Part shown: one piece after another, positions 17,604-30,436 of the stretch
How the letters are laid out: each line of letters starts with the position of its first letter
How positions within the stretch are numbered: position 1 is the stretch's first letter
NCBI RefSeq assembly: GCF_030651915.1
Contig: NZ_JAUSBV010000008.1
Location: 310,001 to 374,000, forward strand
Length of the DNA stretch: 64,000 nt
From: Parvibaculum sp.
GTDB lineage: Bacteria; Pseudomonadota; Alphaproteobacteria; Parvibaculales; Parvibaculaceae
Reading direction: 5' to 3'
The notes under the pieces: model-generated
The model's database searches: none
Told to the model about the DNA's origin: nothing
Seen by the model: the letters and a program-made list of their open reading frames with translations, nothing else
Program-made: the position numbers and the translations under genes

Positions 17604-18650
17604 TCAGGCGGCGGTTGGTTGCATCGCGTGCGGGCTGTGCCTCCCGTTATAGGTCTCGCCGGTTGTCATCAGCTTCCAGGCGATGCGGGCGATCTTGTTG
17701 GCCAGCGCCACGGCGGCGAGTTTGGGGGGCTTGCGCTTCAGGAGCGCGACGAGCCAGGGCGAGGGCTGACGGCCGGTGCCGCGCCGGACCTGCCAGATCA
17801 CGGCGGTGGCGCCGACGACCAGCAGACTTCGCAAGGTCTCATCGCCCGCCCGCGTGATCACGCCGAGCCGCGTCTTGCCGGCGGTTGAGTGATCCCGGGG
17901 CGTCAGCCCGATCCAGGCCGCAAACTGGCGGCCGGAGCGGAAGGCGTGCGGGTCGGGCACCTTCATCGCCAGCAGCGAGGCCGTGACCGGTCCGATGCCG
18001 GGGATCCGGGCCAGACGCCGGCTCAGTTCGTTGGCGCGGTGCCAGGCCATCAGCCGGGCATCGGCCGCCTGGAGGCGGGTCTGGAGGTCGGCGTAGGCCG
18101 CGGCCTGCTCGGCAAACAGCTCGCGGGCCAGCGCCGGCAGCGTCTCGTCCGCCTGCAGGCGCTCCAGCAGCGGCTCGATCTTCGCCGCCCCCTTGGCCGC
18201 GACAACGCCGAACTCCGCCGCGTAGCCGCGGATCGCATTGGCAAGCCGCACCCGCTCGCGCACCAGCCGCTCGCGCAGACCCGCCAGCATCAGCGCTGCC
18301 TGCGCTTCCGCGCTCTTCACCGGCACGAAGCGCATCGACGGCCGGCTCATCGCCTCGCAGATCGCCTCGGCGTCCGCCGCGTCGTTCTTGCCGCGCTTCA
18401 CATAAGGCTTCACATATTGCGGCGGCAACAAAACCACTTCATGGCCCAGCGCTTCGAGCGTCCGCGCCCAGTGATGCGCCGCGCCGCAGGCCTCGATCCC
18501 GATCCGCACCCGATCGAGCCGCGAGAAAAACGCCTCAACCTCCCGACGCCGCAGCTTCTTGCGCAGCACCGCCTCCTCCGACGCATTCACGCCATGCAAC
18601 TGAAAAACACTCTTGGACGTATCAATGCCAACGCGGATAAGCTTCTCCAT
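17604..18650 (-). CDS. IS110 family transposase (DEDD)
   Basis: A 348-residue recombinase. The N-terminal RuvC-like DEDD domain shows Asp10 (GIDTSK), Glu53 (GIEACG), Asp90 and Asp93 (NDAADAEAI). The C-terminal Transposase_20 domain has LARIPGIGPVTASLLA, FAAWIGLTPRDHSTAGKTR with the likely catalytic serine, and ITRAGDETLRSLLV. No frameshift or stop is visible, so it may be active. ATG 18650 gives MEKLIRVGIDTSK; upstream extensions run through the IS end into flanking DNA. Confidence 0.95.
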   Translation of the reverse strand: MEKLIRVGIDTSKSVFQLHGVNASEEAVLRKKLRRREVEAFFSRLDRVRIGIEACGAAHHWARTLEALGHEVVLLPPQYVKPYVKRGKNDAADAEAICEAMSRPSMRFVPVKSAEAQAALMLAGLRERLVRERVRLANAIRGYAAEFGVVAAKGAAKIEPLLERLQADETLPALARELFAEQAAAYADLQTRLQAADARLMAWHRANELSRRLARIPGIGPVTASLLAMKVPDPHAFRSGRQFAAWIGLTPRDHSTAGKTRLGVITRAGDETLRSLLVVGATAVIWQVRRGTGRQPSPWLVALLKRKPPKLAAVALANKIARIAWKLMTTGETYNGRHSPHAMQPTAA

Positions 18651-18709
18651 GGGCGGCTCCCTTTGCTTGAGGAAATCAACGACCTCACTCTGGCACACAT
18701 GATGCCGTC

Positions 18710-18721
18710 GGGGGCCGTCCA
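18710..18721. repeat. IS subterminal inverted repeat, transposase-proximal end
   Basis: GGGGGCCGTCCA, the exact reverse complement of 17324-17335, 59 bp upstream of the transposase start. Confidence 0.85.
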
Positions 18722-18728
18722 CCCCATC

Positions 18729-18786
18729 AGAAGCGGAAAACTCGGAGCCTGCCGCTTCTGGATTGCTTCGCTTCGCTCGCAATGAC
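18729..18786. repeat. Right arm and loop stem of the interrupted palindrome
   Basis: AGAAGCGG (18729-18736) pairs with CCGCTTCT (18752-18759), followed by TGGATTGCTTCG and CTCGCAATGAC, which are complementary to the left arm at 17281-17319. Joining the arms across the IS restores one long hairpin, showing where the element inserted. Confidence 0.8.
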
Positions 18787-18795
18787 GAGGAATTT

Positions 18796-20031
18796 TTACT
18801 TGCTGGAAAACCGCAACCCCTGCCGCAGCTTCAGCGGCAAGCGCTCGTAAAGCGTTTTGAGCGCCGGGCGCAGATGCGCGGCGTAAAGATGGGCGGCATA
18901 GCCGCTCCAGCCCAGCACGAAGCCATAATCGCGCACTTTGACGCGGCGGTTCGACCAGGCGAGCTTGTAGTCGTCGGCGGGCGGCAGCGGGTCGTATTCG
19001 CCGACATCCGGCGCCTCGACGCAGGAGCGGATCGTCAGTTCGGTGACGACGAAGCCCGGACTGTGTTTGGCGAAGTCCGGCGCAAAGGCACCCATGAAGG
19101 CATAGTGAATGCCGCCATGGCGGAAGCCGATTTCGATGGCCGCCGTTTCGCCGCCGACCGCAAGATGCGAGACGACAAGCCCCGAACGCAAGCCGGCGTC
19201 GCCGGCCAGTTCCGCCAGGCAGGCTTCGAGCCGCGTGTCGATGAAGGCGCGGCCGAAATGGCCCTGCCGGTCGAGCCAGGCGCGCTTGAAGCCAAAAGCG
19301 GCGGCGACCAGCGCCTGCGCCTTGTCGCCCGGTTCGAGCGTTTCGAACTGCATGCCGCCCATGCTTTCGAACTTGCGGATGCGTTTGGCATTGCGTTTGG
19401 CCTGCGGCCAGCCGGCCTGCGCGAAGGCCTCGGCATTTTCGAAGGGCGAATGGTCGAGCGCCGGCGCTTCCTGCGTGACGCCGATCTTGCGGCCGCGCCG
19501 GCCCGCCCAGCGCGCCACGGCGCTGTCGGCGCGCACGCCGCAGAGATGCAGAAAGGAAACGTCGCCCCAGGCGCCGATTTCGCGGAAGGCCGCTTCGATC
19601 CAGCGGTCGCGATCGGGGCCCGCCTCGACGACGACATCGCCATATTGTCCGATCGGATCGCCGGCCCATGAAGCAACGCCACCCAGCGCCGTCTGCCGCA
19701 CCGCCAGCGGCCAGACCAGAACCAGCCGCCCGTTCTTGCGCAAGGTGACGAGGCGCAGTTCGGTGCGCGCATCGCAGAAATGCCGCGCCCAGACGAGATG
19801 CAGATCGCAGGACTGGAAGGCCGTCGCCGTGGCCGAGGCGCGCGCTTCGAGCGCCCGCCATTCGGGCGCCATGGCGCGCACGGCCTCGGGCGAGCGGAGG
19901 GTCGAAAGCGCGACGCCGCGCGCCTCCCGTGCCTCGGCGCGCTCGTCGGCCGTCGCCGTGCCGATCAAGCCGGTCGCATAGAGCAACGGCTCGAGCAGCG
20001 CCACCTCATGCAGGATCAGCAAGGCTTCCAT
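18796..20031 (-). CDS. CelD/BcsL-type GNAT acetyltransferase
   Basis: A 411-residue protein of the CelD/BcsL family (GNAT fold, often annotated as cellulose biosynthesis acetyltransferase). Family-like parts are the N-terminal EWRALEARASATATAFQSCD, the central VRKNGRLVLVWPLAV-type strand region, the GWPQAKRNAKRIRKFESMGG segment and the C-terminal IEIGFRHGGIHYAFMGAFAP block typical of acyltransferases using acyl-CoA. Members modify exopolysaccharides or act in envelope biogenesis. No cellulose or polysaccharide genes are nearby, so its substrate is open. Its stop lies just beyond the palindrome next to the IS. Confidence 0.7.
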   Translation of the reverse strand: MEALLILHEVALLEPLLYATGLIGTATADERAEAREARGVALSTLRSPEAVRAMAPEWRALEARASATATAFQSCDLHLVWARHFCDARTELRLVTLRKNGRLVLVWPLAVRQTALGGVASWAGDPIGQYGDVVVEAGPDRDRWIEAAFREIGAWGDVSFLHLCGVRADSAVARWAGRRGRKIGVTQEAPALDHSPFENAEAFAQAGWPQAKRNAKRIRKFESMGGMQFETLEPGDKAQALVAAAFGFKRAWLDRQGHFGRAFIDTRLEACLAELAGDAGLRSGLVVSHLAVGGETAAIEIGFRHGGIHYAFMGAFAPDFAKHSPGFVVTELTIRSCVEAPDVGEYDPLPPADDYKLAWSNRRVKVRDYGFVLGWSGYAAHLYAAHLRPALKTLYERLPLKLRQGLRFSSK

Positions 20032-20144
20032 GAATTCCCCAAACGCGCGCGGCCGGAACCCGGCATCGGCGCCGGGGACCGTAAACAGCCGATTTTCGCC
20101 CGGATTTGGTTAAGAACGGCTGACCGTGGGGCACGGAAAAGGGC

Positions 20145-23959
<3,815 letters not shown>

Positions 23960-23980
23960 CAAACGCGCCTTATGGCTGAG

Positions 23981-24859
23981 TTAGAAGACCGATGTGACCG
24001 ACTGCCAGGCCCGGCTGATCCAGGAGTCCTTGTTTTCGACCGGCTCGAGACCGTAGCCCGCGAGCAGCGCGTAGCTGTCCTCGTACCACTCGCTGCCGGG
24101 ATAGTTGTAGCCGAGGATCGCCGCCGCCGTCTGCGCTTCGGTCTGGATGCCGAGCGCCATATAGGCTTCGGTCAGGCGCTCCAGCGCCTCGGGCGTGTGG
24201 GTCGTTGTCTGATAGCGCTCGACAACGACGCGGAAACGGTTGATCGCGGCGATGTAGTCATGCCGCTTGAGATAATAGCGGCCAATTTCCATTTCCTTGC
24301 CGGCCAGATGGTCCAGTGCGAGTTCGACCTTCAACCGCGCATCGCGCGAATACTCGCTGGCGGGAAAGCGGCGCACCAGTTCGGTAAAGGCAGCCACCGC
24401 ATTCTCGGTCATCTTCTGGTCGCGACCGACATCGGAAATCTGTTCGTAATAGCTGAGACCGATCAAGTAGTAGGCGTAAGGGACGTCCCTGTTGCCGGGA
24501 TGCAGCGCAATAAAGCGCTGCGCATTGAGGATGGTCTCGTCGTACTGGTTGACCTTGTAGTTGGCATAGGCGCTCATCAGCATCGAGCGGCGCGCCCATT
24601 CCGAATAGGGATGCTGGCGTTCGACCTCGTCGAACTCCTTGGCCGCCGGGATGTAGCGGCCATCCTCCATGTGATCCATCGCCTTGTTGTAGATCTGCTC
24701 GACCGCGCGCTCCTCATAGGGCACTTCGTCGCTGGCGCAGCCGCCGAGGGCGGCGATGGCAAGCACGGCCATACCGGTCAGCGCATGGCGCAGGCGGAAG
24801 GCGGACCGGGCATTGCGGAAAGCAGGCAGGCGGGCAGAACTCATGCGGGCAACGTCCAT
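23981..24859 (-). CDS. bamD: Outer membrane assembly lipoprotein BamD
   Basis: A 292-residue outer-membrane lipoprotein of the BAM complex that inserts beta-barrel proteins. The signal peptide ends in ALGGC (lipobox); the mature part consists of TPR-like repeats, with YEERAVEQIYNKAMDHMEDG and YYLIGLSYYEQISDVGRDQ typical of BamD. Two in-frame ATG codons are possible, 24859 and 24844; both leave a full signal peptide. It lies between lpxC and recN on the same strand, separated from lpxC by 200 bp without a recognisable gene. Confidence 0.93.
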   Translation of the reverse strand: MDVARMSSARLPAFRNARSAFRLRHALTGMAVLAIAALGGCASDEVPYEERAVEQIYNKAMDHMEDGRYIPAAKEFDEVERQHPYSEWARRSMLMSAYANYKVNQYDETILNAQRFIALHPGNRDVPYAYYLIGLSYYEQISDVGRDQKMTENAVAAFTELVRRFPASEYSRDARLKVELALDHLAGKEMEIGRYYLKRHDYIAAINRFRVVVERYQTTTHTPEALERLTEAYMALGIQTEAQTAAAILGYNYPGSEWYEDSYALLAGYGLEPVENKDSWISRAWQSVTSVF

Positions 24860-25059
24860 TTCGTTCGATATTCCGGCGGGGCCGCAGCGCAAGGCGCGAC
24901 TCGCCCCGCCAAGGCACAATCCCTGTCTGTTTCTATCTCAAGAAGCGCTGCGAGACCATAGCGGGCACGCGGCCGGTCGGGCAAGACGCCGCCGGCACGC
25001 GGGGCCGCTCATGGCCCGATTCCACTGGATTTTTGGGGTCGTCCGGGAAGGATCGGCGC

Positions 25060-26028
25060 TCAGTCGGCGGTAATGGCCACGAGGGCGTGTTCCGCCGCAT
25101 AGACCGGGGACGACGCTTCGACAAAATCGACCACTTCCCAGGCCGTATCGTCGGCCATCAGCGCCCGCAGCACCCAGTTGTTCATGGCATGGCCGGAGCG
25201 CGCGCCCTCATAGCGGCCGATCAGCGGCAGCCCCGACAGGGCGAGGTCGCCGACGGCGTCCAGAACCTTGTGGCGCACGAACTCATCCTCGTAGCGCAAA
25301 CCCTCCTCATTGAGGATGTTTTCGCCATCGATAATGATCGCGTTGTCGAGCGATGCGCCCTGCCCAAGCCCGGCAGCACGCAGCTTCTCCTGATCCTTCA
25401 GGAAACCGAAGGTCCGGGCGCCCAGGATGTCGTCGGCAAAGCAGGGATCGTACAAATCCGCCTCGATCGCCTGACGGCCGATCACCGGATTGTCGAAATC
25501 GATTTCGAAGGCAAGACGGAAACCGTCGCCCGGCAGAAGCGCGGCGCGCTTCGCGCCGTCTTCGACGATGACGGGCTTCAGAACACGAATGGCGCGGCGC
25601 GGCGCGTCCAGCGCCGTCAGGCCGGTTGCCTCAATCCGTTCGACGAAAACCTCGGCGCTGCCATCGAGAACCGGCACTTCCTCGCCGTCGATCTCGATCA
25701 GGACATTGTCGATGCTGAGGCCCGAAAGCGCGGCCATCAAATGTTCGATCGTGCCAACCCGCGCGCCGGCTGCATTGCCGATCACCGTCGACATCGTGGT
25801 CTCGACGACATGGTCATGACGCGCCCGAATGTCGGTCGCATCGCGACCACCCACGAGATCGATGCGACGAAAAACGACGCCATGGTCGGCGTCCGCCGGA
25901 TGCAGCATCATGTGAATGATCTTGCCGCTGTGAAGGCCCGCGCCTTCAATGGCAACAGGCGCCGCCAGCGTCATCTGTGGATATGGCAGCGCGGCCGCGC
26001 GCCGCTGGCGCCGGACCGTTTCCAGCAT
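25060..26028 (-). CDS. lpxC: UDP-3-O-acyl-N-acetylglucosamine deacetylase
   Basis: The committed step of lipid A synthesis: zinc-dependent deacetylation of UDP-3-O-acyl-GlcNAc. The product is 322 residues from ATG 26028. The metal histidines are in TIEHLMAALSG and HKVLDAVGDLALSG, the N-terminal fold opens with APVAIEGAGLHSGK, and FGFLKDQEKLRAAGL is conserved. A GTG at 26088 or an internal GTG would extend the N-terminus by up to 20 residues. The gene shows that the organism makes LPS. It follows ftsZ but has its own promoter and a terminator in between. Confidence 0.95.
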   Translation of the reverse strand: MLETVRRQRRAAALPYPQMTLAAPVAIEGAGLHSGKIIHMMLHPADADHGVVFRRIDLVGGRDATDIRARHDHVVETTMSTVIGNAAGARVGTIEHLMAALSGLSIDNVLIEIDGEEVPVLDGSAEVFVERIEATGLTALDAPRRAIRVLKPVIVEDGAKRAALLPGDGFRLAFEIDFDNPVIGRQAIEADLYDPCFADDILGARTFGFLKDQEKLRAAGLGQGASLDNAIIIDGENILNEEGLRYEDEFVRHKVLDAVGDLALSGLPLIGRYEGARSGHAMNNWVLRALMADDTAWEVVDFVEASSPVYAAEHALVAITAD

Positions 26029-26114
26029 GATGGTCTCGAACTCGGATTTACGCACTTGAAACACCTGAGAAATCCCCCAAAGCTCCACCGCCCCATCCGG
26101 CTGGCTTCGGCTCG

Positions 26115-26143
26115 GTTCTAGCAGTGTCTCAAAATCGTCTCAA
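26115..26143 (-). promoter_or_regulatory. Predicted lpxC promoter
   Basis: On the minus strand TTGAGA (26143-26138), a 17-bp spacer and TAGAAC (26120-26115), about 85 bp before the chosen lpxC start. It lies downstream of the ftsZ terminator, supporting separate transcription of lpxC. Confidence 0.6.
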
Positions 26144-26196
26144 ATAACAGTTCTTTACTGAATGTTACGCGCCGAAAACGAGCGTTAACCGTTTGA

Positions 26197-26247
26197 CAGA
26201 AAAAAGAAAACCCGCCCGCCGGCACAGTGGCCAAAACGAGCGGGTTT
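26197..26247 (-). terminator. Rho-independent terminator after ftsZ
   Basis: On the minus strand AAACCCGC (26247-26240) pairs with GCGGGTTT (26215-26208), with an inner GGCCACTGTGCC element, followed by a TTTCTTTTTT tract. It starts 41 bp after the ftsZ stop and should end the dcw transcript. Confidence 0.85.
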
Positions 26248-26287
26248 ACCACATAAAGCTGCCCCGAATGAGCGGGACAGCCGTTCT

Positions 26288-27943
26288 TCAGTTGGCCTGG
26301 CGACGCAGGAAAGTCGGTATCTCGAGCTGCTCTTCTTCATAGGAGGGTTGGACGAGACGGCTTTCGGTCGCAGGCGACAGGCTCTCCTGCGGCCGCTCCG
26401 CCGGAGCCGGACGAACGGGCTCCTGCTTACGTTGGGCAGCGACCGGCTCGCGGCGTTGCGGCGCCGGCGCCTCCGGCGTTTCCACCTTGCGCCGGCCGCC
26501 GGTCAGGCGTTCAAAGAAGCCCGGACCCTTTTTCGGGGCACGGGACTGCTGCACCGGCGCCGGCTTCTGACCAAGAAAGCCCGGAATATCAGCCTTGCCG
26601 GTCTGCGCCCGGTCGAGATCGCCCGGAATGAACGGATGCGATTTTGCCTCGGCGCGAACCGCAGCGGCCGGAATGACCGGCGCCTCCACGTCGCCCCGCG
26701 ACGCCGGCTGATGCCGGGGCTCGGGCTTGTGAATGATGACCTCGGCTTCATAGTCGGCCAGATCATAGTCCCGGCTGGATGACATGGCCGGCTCGATGCC
26801 GAGATCGGCCTGCACCGCAGGCGCCATCCGTTCTTCGATGTGCTCGACCTGCGTCTGAACCGGATTGGTCACATGCGCGGTCAACGCGACCGGTTGCATG
26901 GCGGCAGGTGCCATGCGGTTCTGTGCGACAACACGGATCTGCGCTGTCTGCACATCGGGGCGCGCCAGCGTCGCCCCCTCCGCCTCGATGCCCGTCGCCA
27001 CGACCGAAACGCGCATCCGGCCGTCGAGCGAACTGTCGAAGGTCGAACCGACGATGATATTGGCGTCGGGATCGACTTCGGAGCGGATGCGATTGGCCGC
27101 CTCGTCGACTTCATAAAGCGTCAGGTCCATGCCGCCTGTGATGTTGATCAGCACACCCTTGGCACCCTTCATCGATACTTCGTCGAGCAGCGGGTTGGAA
27201 ATCGCCGCTTCCGCCGCTTCGATTGCCCGGTTCTCGCCCGAAGCCTCGCCGGTCCCCATCATCGCCTTGCCCATCTCGTTCATCACGGTGCGCACATCCG
27301 CGAAGTCGAGATTAATGAGACCGGGCTTCATCATCAGGTCGGTGATGCCGGCAACGCCGGAATGCAGCACCTGGTCGGCCATGCCGAAAGCGTCGGCAAA
27401 AGTCGTGTTCTCATTCGCCACCCGGAACAGGTTCTGGTTCGGGATGATGATGAGCGTGTCGACATATTGCTGCAGTTCGCAAATGCCTTCTTCCGCAAGC
27501 CGCATCCGCCGCGAGCCTTCGAACTGGAACGGCTTCGTGATGACGCCGACCGTCAGGATACCGTGCTCGCGCGCCGCCCGTGCGATGACGGGCGCCGCCC
27601 CGGTGCCGGTACCGCCGCCCATACCGGCGGTGATGAAGACCATGTGCGCACCCTGCAGATGCTCGACGATCTCATGCAGTGCTTCCTCGGCCGCCGCGCA
27701 GCCGACTTCCGGACGTGAACCCGCGCCCAGACCCTCGGTGATTGATGCCCCGAGCTGGATACGCCGATCGGCCGAAGACAGGGCCAGCGCCTGCGCATCC
27801 GTGTTGGCGACGACGAAGTCGACGCCCTCGAGGCCCGCTTCGATCATGTTGTTGACCGCATTGCCACCAGCGCCGCCGACGCCGAACACGGTAATTCTGG
27901 GCTTGAGTTCCTTTTCCTTAGGAACCGAAAGTTTGATGCTCAT
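26288..27943 (-). CDS. ftsZ: Cell division GTPase FtsZ
   Basis: A 551-residue tubulin homologue that forms the division ring. The GTPase core opens with [15 protein letters not shown] and has the tubulin signature [14 protein letters not shown] long Pro/Glu/Arg-rich linker of about 200 residues leads to the C-terminal peptide [12 protein letters not shown], which binds FtsA and other partners; this length is typical of Hyphomicrobiales. A perfect AGGAGG site (27949-27954) lies 5 nt before ATG. The 178-bp leader after ftsA contains two GC-rich hairpins (around 28030-28070), so separate or attenuated expression is possible. Confidence 0.98.
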   Translation of the reverse strand: MSIKLSVPKEKELKPRITVFGVGGAGGNAVNNMIEAGLEGVDFVVANTDAQALALSSADRRIQLGASITEGLGAGSRPEVGCAAAEEALHEIVEHLQGAHMVFITAGMGGGTGTGAAPVIARAAREHGILTVGVITKPFQFEGSRRMRLAEEGICELQQYVDTLIIIPNQNLFRVANENTTFADAFGMADQVLHSGVAGITDLMMKPGLINLDFADVRTVMNEMGKAMMGTGEASGENRAIEAAEAAISNPLLDEVSMKGAKGVLINITGGMDLTLYEVDEAANRIRSEVDPDANIIVGSTFDSSLDGRMRVSVVATGIEAEGATLARPDVQTAQIRVVAQNRMAPAAMQPVALTAHVTNPVQTQVEHIEERMAPAVQADLGIEPAMSSSRDYDLADYEAEVIIHKPEPRHQPASRGDVEAPVIPAAAVRAEAKSHPFIPGDLDRAQTGKADIPGFLGQKPAPVQQSRAPKKGPGFFERLTGGRRKVETPEAPAPQRREPVAAQRKQEPVRPAPAERPQESLSPATESRLVQPSYEEEQLEIPTFLRRQAN

Positions 27944-28121
27944 GTCAGCCTCCTGGGAGCAGTAGTGAAAATCCGGGTCGGGTTAGCCGCGCTTTTATCT
28001 GGCGGCGATTCGTTAGCCCGTCTTCCCGGCGGGCCAGAGAGCCGTCCCTGCCGCCGCCGGCAGGGCGCCCGATCGATAGACCCACGTCGTCGTCGCACGC
28101 CGATTTGGCCGATGCGTCTCA

Positions 28122-29432
28122 TCAGAAATTCTCCTTCAGCCAGCGGCCGAAGCGCCGGAACTGCCCACTGGACGACCCCATTTCGGAATCATCATCGGCA
28201 CCCACGGCGTCGAGCGGCGAGATCTGCGAATAGGTGAGGAGCCCGGCGCAAGTCGAGAAGGCCGGCCCACCTGTCGCATCGGCAAGGCCGGTCAGCCGGA
28301 TCGGCTGGCCGACCCGGACCTGCTTGTCGAGCATCCGTGTGGCGAGTTCGCGCGCGCCGTTGAGCTGGCTCGCGCCGCCGGTCAGCACCACGCGTCGCCC
28401 TGCCAGCCGTCCGTAACCGCTCGCATCCATCCGGTCCCGCACCATCTCGAAAGTCTCCTCCAGGCGGGGCTGGATAATGCCGGTCAGCATCGAACGCGGA
28501 ATGTGATTCGCCGCGTCTGCATCGGTTTCGCCAACTTGCGGCACATCAATCATTTCTCTCTCATCCGACGGGCTGGCCAGTGCGCTCCCGTAAAGCGTCT
28601 TCATTCGTTCCGCATGGGAGAGCGGCGTCGAAAGCCCTCGCGCAATGTCATTGGTAATATGATTCCCGCCAATCGACACGGAATCGCAGTAAACCATCGC
28701 ACCTTCGAAGAAGATGCCGAGCGATGTCGTGCCCCCGCCCATGTCGACAACGGCAACGCCGAGGTCCATTTCGTCCTCGACGAGACAGGCCAACCCGCTC
28801 GCATAGGGGCTGACAGCAATGCCGGCGACCGAGAGATGGCAACGTTCGATGCAGAGTTCGAGGTTGCGCAGGGGTCCACGCAACGCGCTGACCATGTGAA
28901 CTTCAACACCAAGCCTCTCGCCGAACATGCCGCGCGGATCGCGCACGCCGCGACTGTCGTCGACGCTGTAGTTGGTCGGAATGGCATGCAATACGTCACG
29001 CCCGTCGGGTTGGAAATTGCTCTGGGCATGGCCGATCAGGCGGCCGAGATCGTTATCGCCAATCTCGTTGGCCGCGACCGACGCCTTGACGCCAACCGTC
29101 TGGCTCTTCGGTTCGCCGCCGGACACGCCGACGATCACGTCCCGAATCGTCACCCCGGCCATCCGCTCGGCCGCATCGACCGCAACGCGAATCGCTTCCT
29201 CGGCGGCATCCATGTCGACAACGGTGCCGGCGCGGATGCCGCGCGACACCTGATGTCCGATGCCGATGACGCGCACGGGCGCATGGCCGTTGGCCACCCG
29301 CCCCGCTTCAATCCGCGCGATAAAGCAGGAGATCTTGCTCGATCCCACATCGAGCGCCGCGATCGTGCCCGAGCGGCCCACCGCGATGGGACGGCCCTGA
29401 AAACTCCGCGAGCCGAGACTGACCATATTCAT
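28122..29432 (-). CDS. ftsA: Cell division protein FtsA
   Basis: A 436-residue actin-like ATPase that tethers FtsZ to the membrane. The N-terminal phosphate-1 motif is ALDVGSSKISCFIAR, and VVDMGGGTTSLGIFFEG is the phosphate-2 region; LTGGASQLNGARELA is the adenosine motif. The C-terminal FRRFGRWLKENF is an amphipathic membrane-binding helix. Its ATG overlaps the ftsQ stop (ATGA), so it is probably translationally coupled. Confidence 0.96.
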   Translation of the reverse strand: MNMVSLGSRSFQGRPIAVGRSGTIAALDVGSSKISCFIARIEAGRVANGHAPVRVIGIGHQVSRGIRAGTVVDMDAAEEAIRVAVDAAERMAGVTIRDVIVGVSGGEPKSQTVGVKASVAANEIGDNDLGRLIGHAQSNFQPDGRDVLHAIPTNYSVDDSRGVRDPRGMFGERLGVEVHMVSALRGPLRNLELCIERCHLSVAGIAVSPYASGLACLVEDEMDLGVAVVDMGGGTTSLGIFFEGAMVYCDSVSIGGNHITNDIARGLSTPLSHAERMKTLYGSALASPSDEREMIDVPQVGETDADAANHIPRSMLTGIIQPRLEETFEMVRDRMDASGYGRLAGRRVVLTGGASQLNGARELATRMLDKQVRVGQPIRLTGLADATGGPAFSTCAGLLTYSQISPLDAVGADDDSEMGSSSGQFRRFGRWLKENF

Positions 29433-30436
29433 GTTTCGCCCCCAATACCGGCCTCGGCGGGCCGGACAACGCCGTTCTTGTTCTTGATGCCGGCCGCGAT
29501 GCCCTGCGTCGAACCGGCGCCTGGTGCCAGTTCGACCGACACGCGGTCGGGAAGCCTCAGATCGACCGCCACGATGTCGCGCGACAGAATACGGTGGCGC
29601 GCGTCATGCGCGACGAGGTCTGCCAGCGCCTTCTCGACGCCGCTTTCCGGCAGCTTGACGTCGACGCCGTTTTCGAGCCGCAAATTCCAGCGTCGCCCGC
29701 TGACACGCACGAAAGCCCGTACGCGCTGCAAGAGCTGCGGCTGTTCGGCTTGCATGAGCTTCAGCAACGCCGGTGCCTCGCGCGGCGCGCCGAAACCGAC
29801 GATGAAAGGCAGATGCGCGAATTCCTGTATGCCCTCGTCGGTGATCGGCCGTCCTTCGGCATCAATGACCGACAGCATGCCGCCACGCTGCCAGAGCGCG
29901 AAAGGCGCTCGTTCTGTCACTTCAATACGAATGGTGTCCGGAAGCAGTCGCGTCACGGTCGCCGATTCGACCCATCCCAGCCGCTCCACACGTTGCCGCG
30001 CCGCCTCGGTGTCAAAACCGAAAATCGGATCGCCGCGTTTGATGCCGCCGGCATCAAACAGCGCCTGCTTGTCGGTCCGCACACGTCCGATGACGGTCAC
30101 GTCCTGGATGCTGAAGCCCGACAACGCCAGAAGCCGGTTGGTCCGCTCGGCAATCCCGTTGGCGCCCTCGCTCACATGTCCGCCGACAAACAGCCCATAG
30201 AGAACGACACCGGCAAACAACGCCACTGCACCGGCTGTAAATGGCCGCATCGGAAACTCGCCGGCGCCGATCTCGGCCAGCCAGCGCCCGACAGGTCCCG
30301 GCGGCCGCTGCGCGCGGCGCCCGAAAATCCGCGTCGACGGCGTGTTGTGGCGCTTGCCGGGCGTAACCTTGCTCTTGGCTCCCCGGCGTGGTGCGGCACG
30401 GATGCCGGTGCGCGATGCTTTTTTCACCGGTCGCAT
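29429..30436 (-). CDS. ftsQ: Cell division protein FtsQ
   Basis: A 335-residue bitopic membrane protein linking early and late divisome proteins. A basic cytoplasmic N-terminus of about 80 residues (rich in Arg/Lys) precedes one transmembrane helix ([19 protein letters not shown]). The periplasmic POTRA domain ([20 protein letters not shown] to [20 protein letters not shown]) follows, then the beta domain. ATG 30436 lies inside the end of ddl (13-bp overlap). A larger frame to 31477 reads out of frame through ddl and is rejected. Confidence 0.94.
   Translation of the reverse strand: MRPVKKASRTGIRAAPRRGAKSKVTPGKRHNTPSTRIFGRRAQRPPGPVGRWLAEIGAGEFPMRPFTAGAVALFAGVVLYGLFVGGHVSEGANGIAERTNRLLALSGFSIQDVTVIGRVRTDKQALFDAGGIKRGDPIFGFDTEAARQRVERLGWVESATVTRLLPDTIRIEVTERAPFALWQRGGMLSVIDAEGRPITDEGIQEFAHLPFIVGFGAPREAPALLKLMQAEQPQLLQRVRAFVRVSGRRWNLRLENGVDVKLPESGVEKALADLVAHDARHRILSRDIVAVDLRLPDRVSVELAPGAGSTQGIAAGIKNKNGVVRPAEAGIGGET

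Larger units (their letters stand above)
17320..18728 (-). mobile_element. IS110-family (IS1111 group) insertion sequence
   Basis: About 1.41 kb with one transposase gene, 12-bp subterminal inverted repeats (TGGACGGCCCCC at 17324 and its complement ending at 18721), and a few bases outside each repeat. No target-site duplication is evident, as expected for this family. The ends are inferred from where the interrupted palindrome resumes (CAATCCA on the left, AGAAGCGG on the right), so they are accurate only to a few bases. The longer non-coding segment lies downstream of the transposase, the IS1111-group arrangement. Confidence 0.85.

Noticed and set aside
17323-17888. Short plus-strand frames in the IS end
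   Set aside because: They cross the inverted repeat and non-coding end of the IS and oppose the transposase; no ribosome-binding site or domain is seen.
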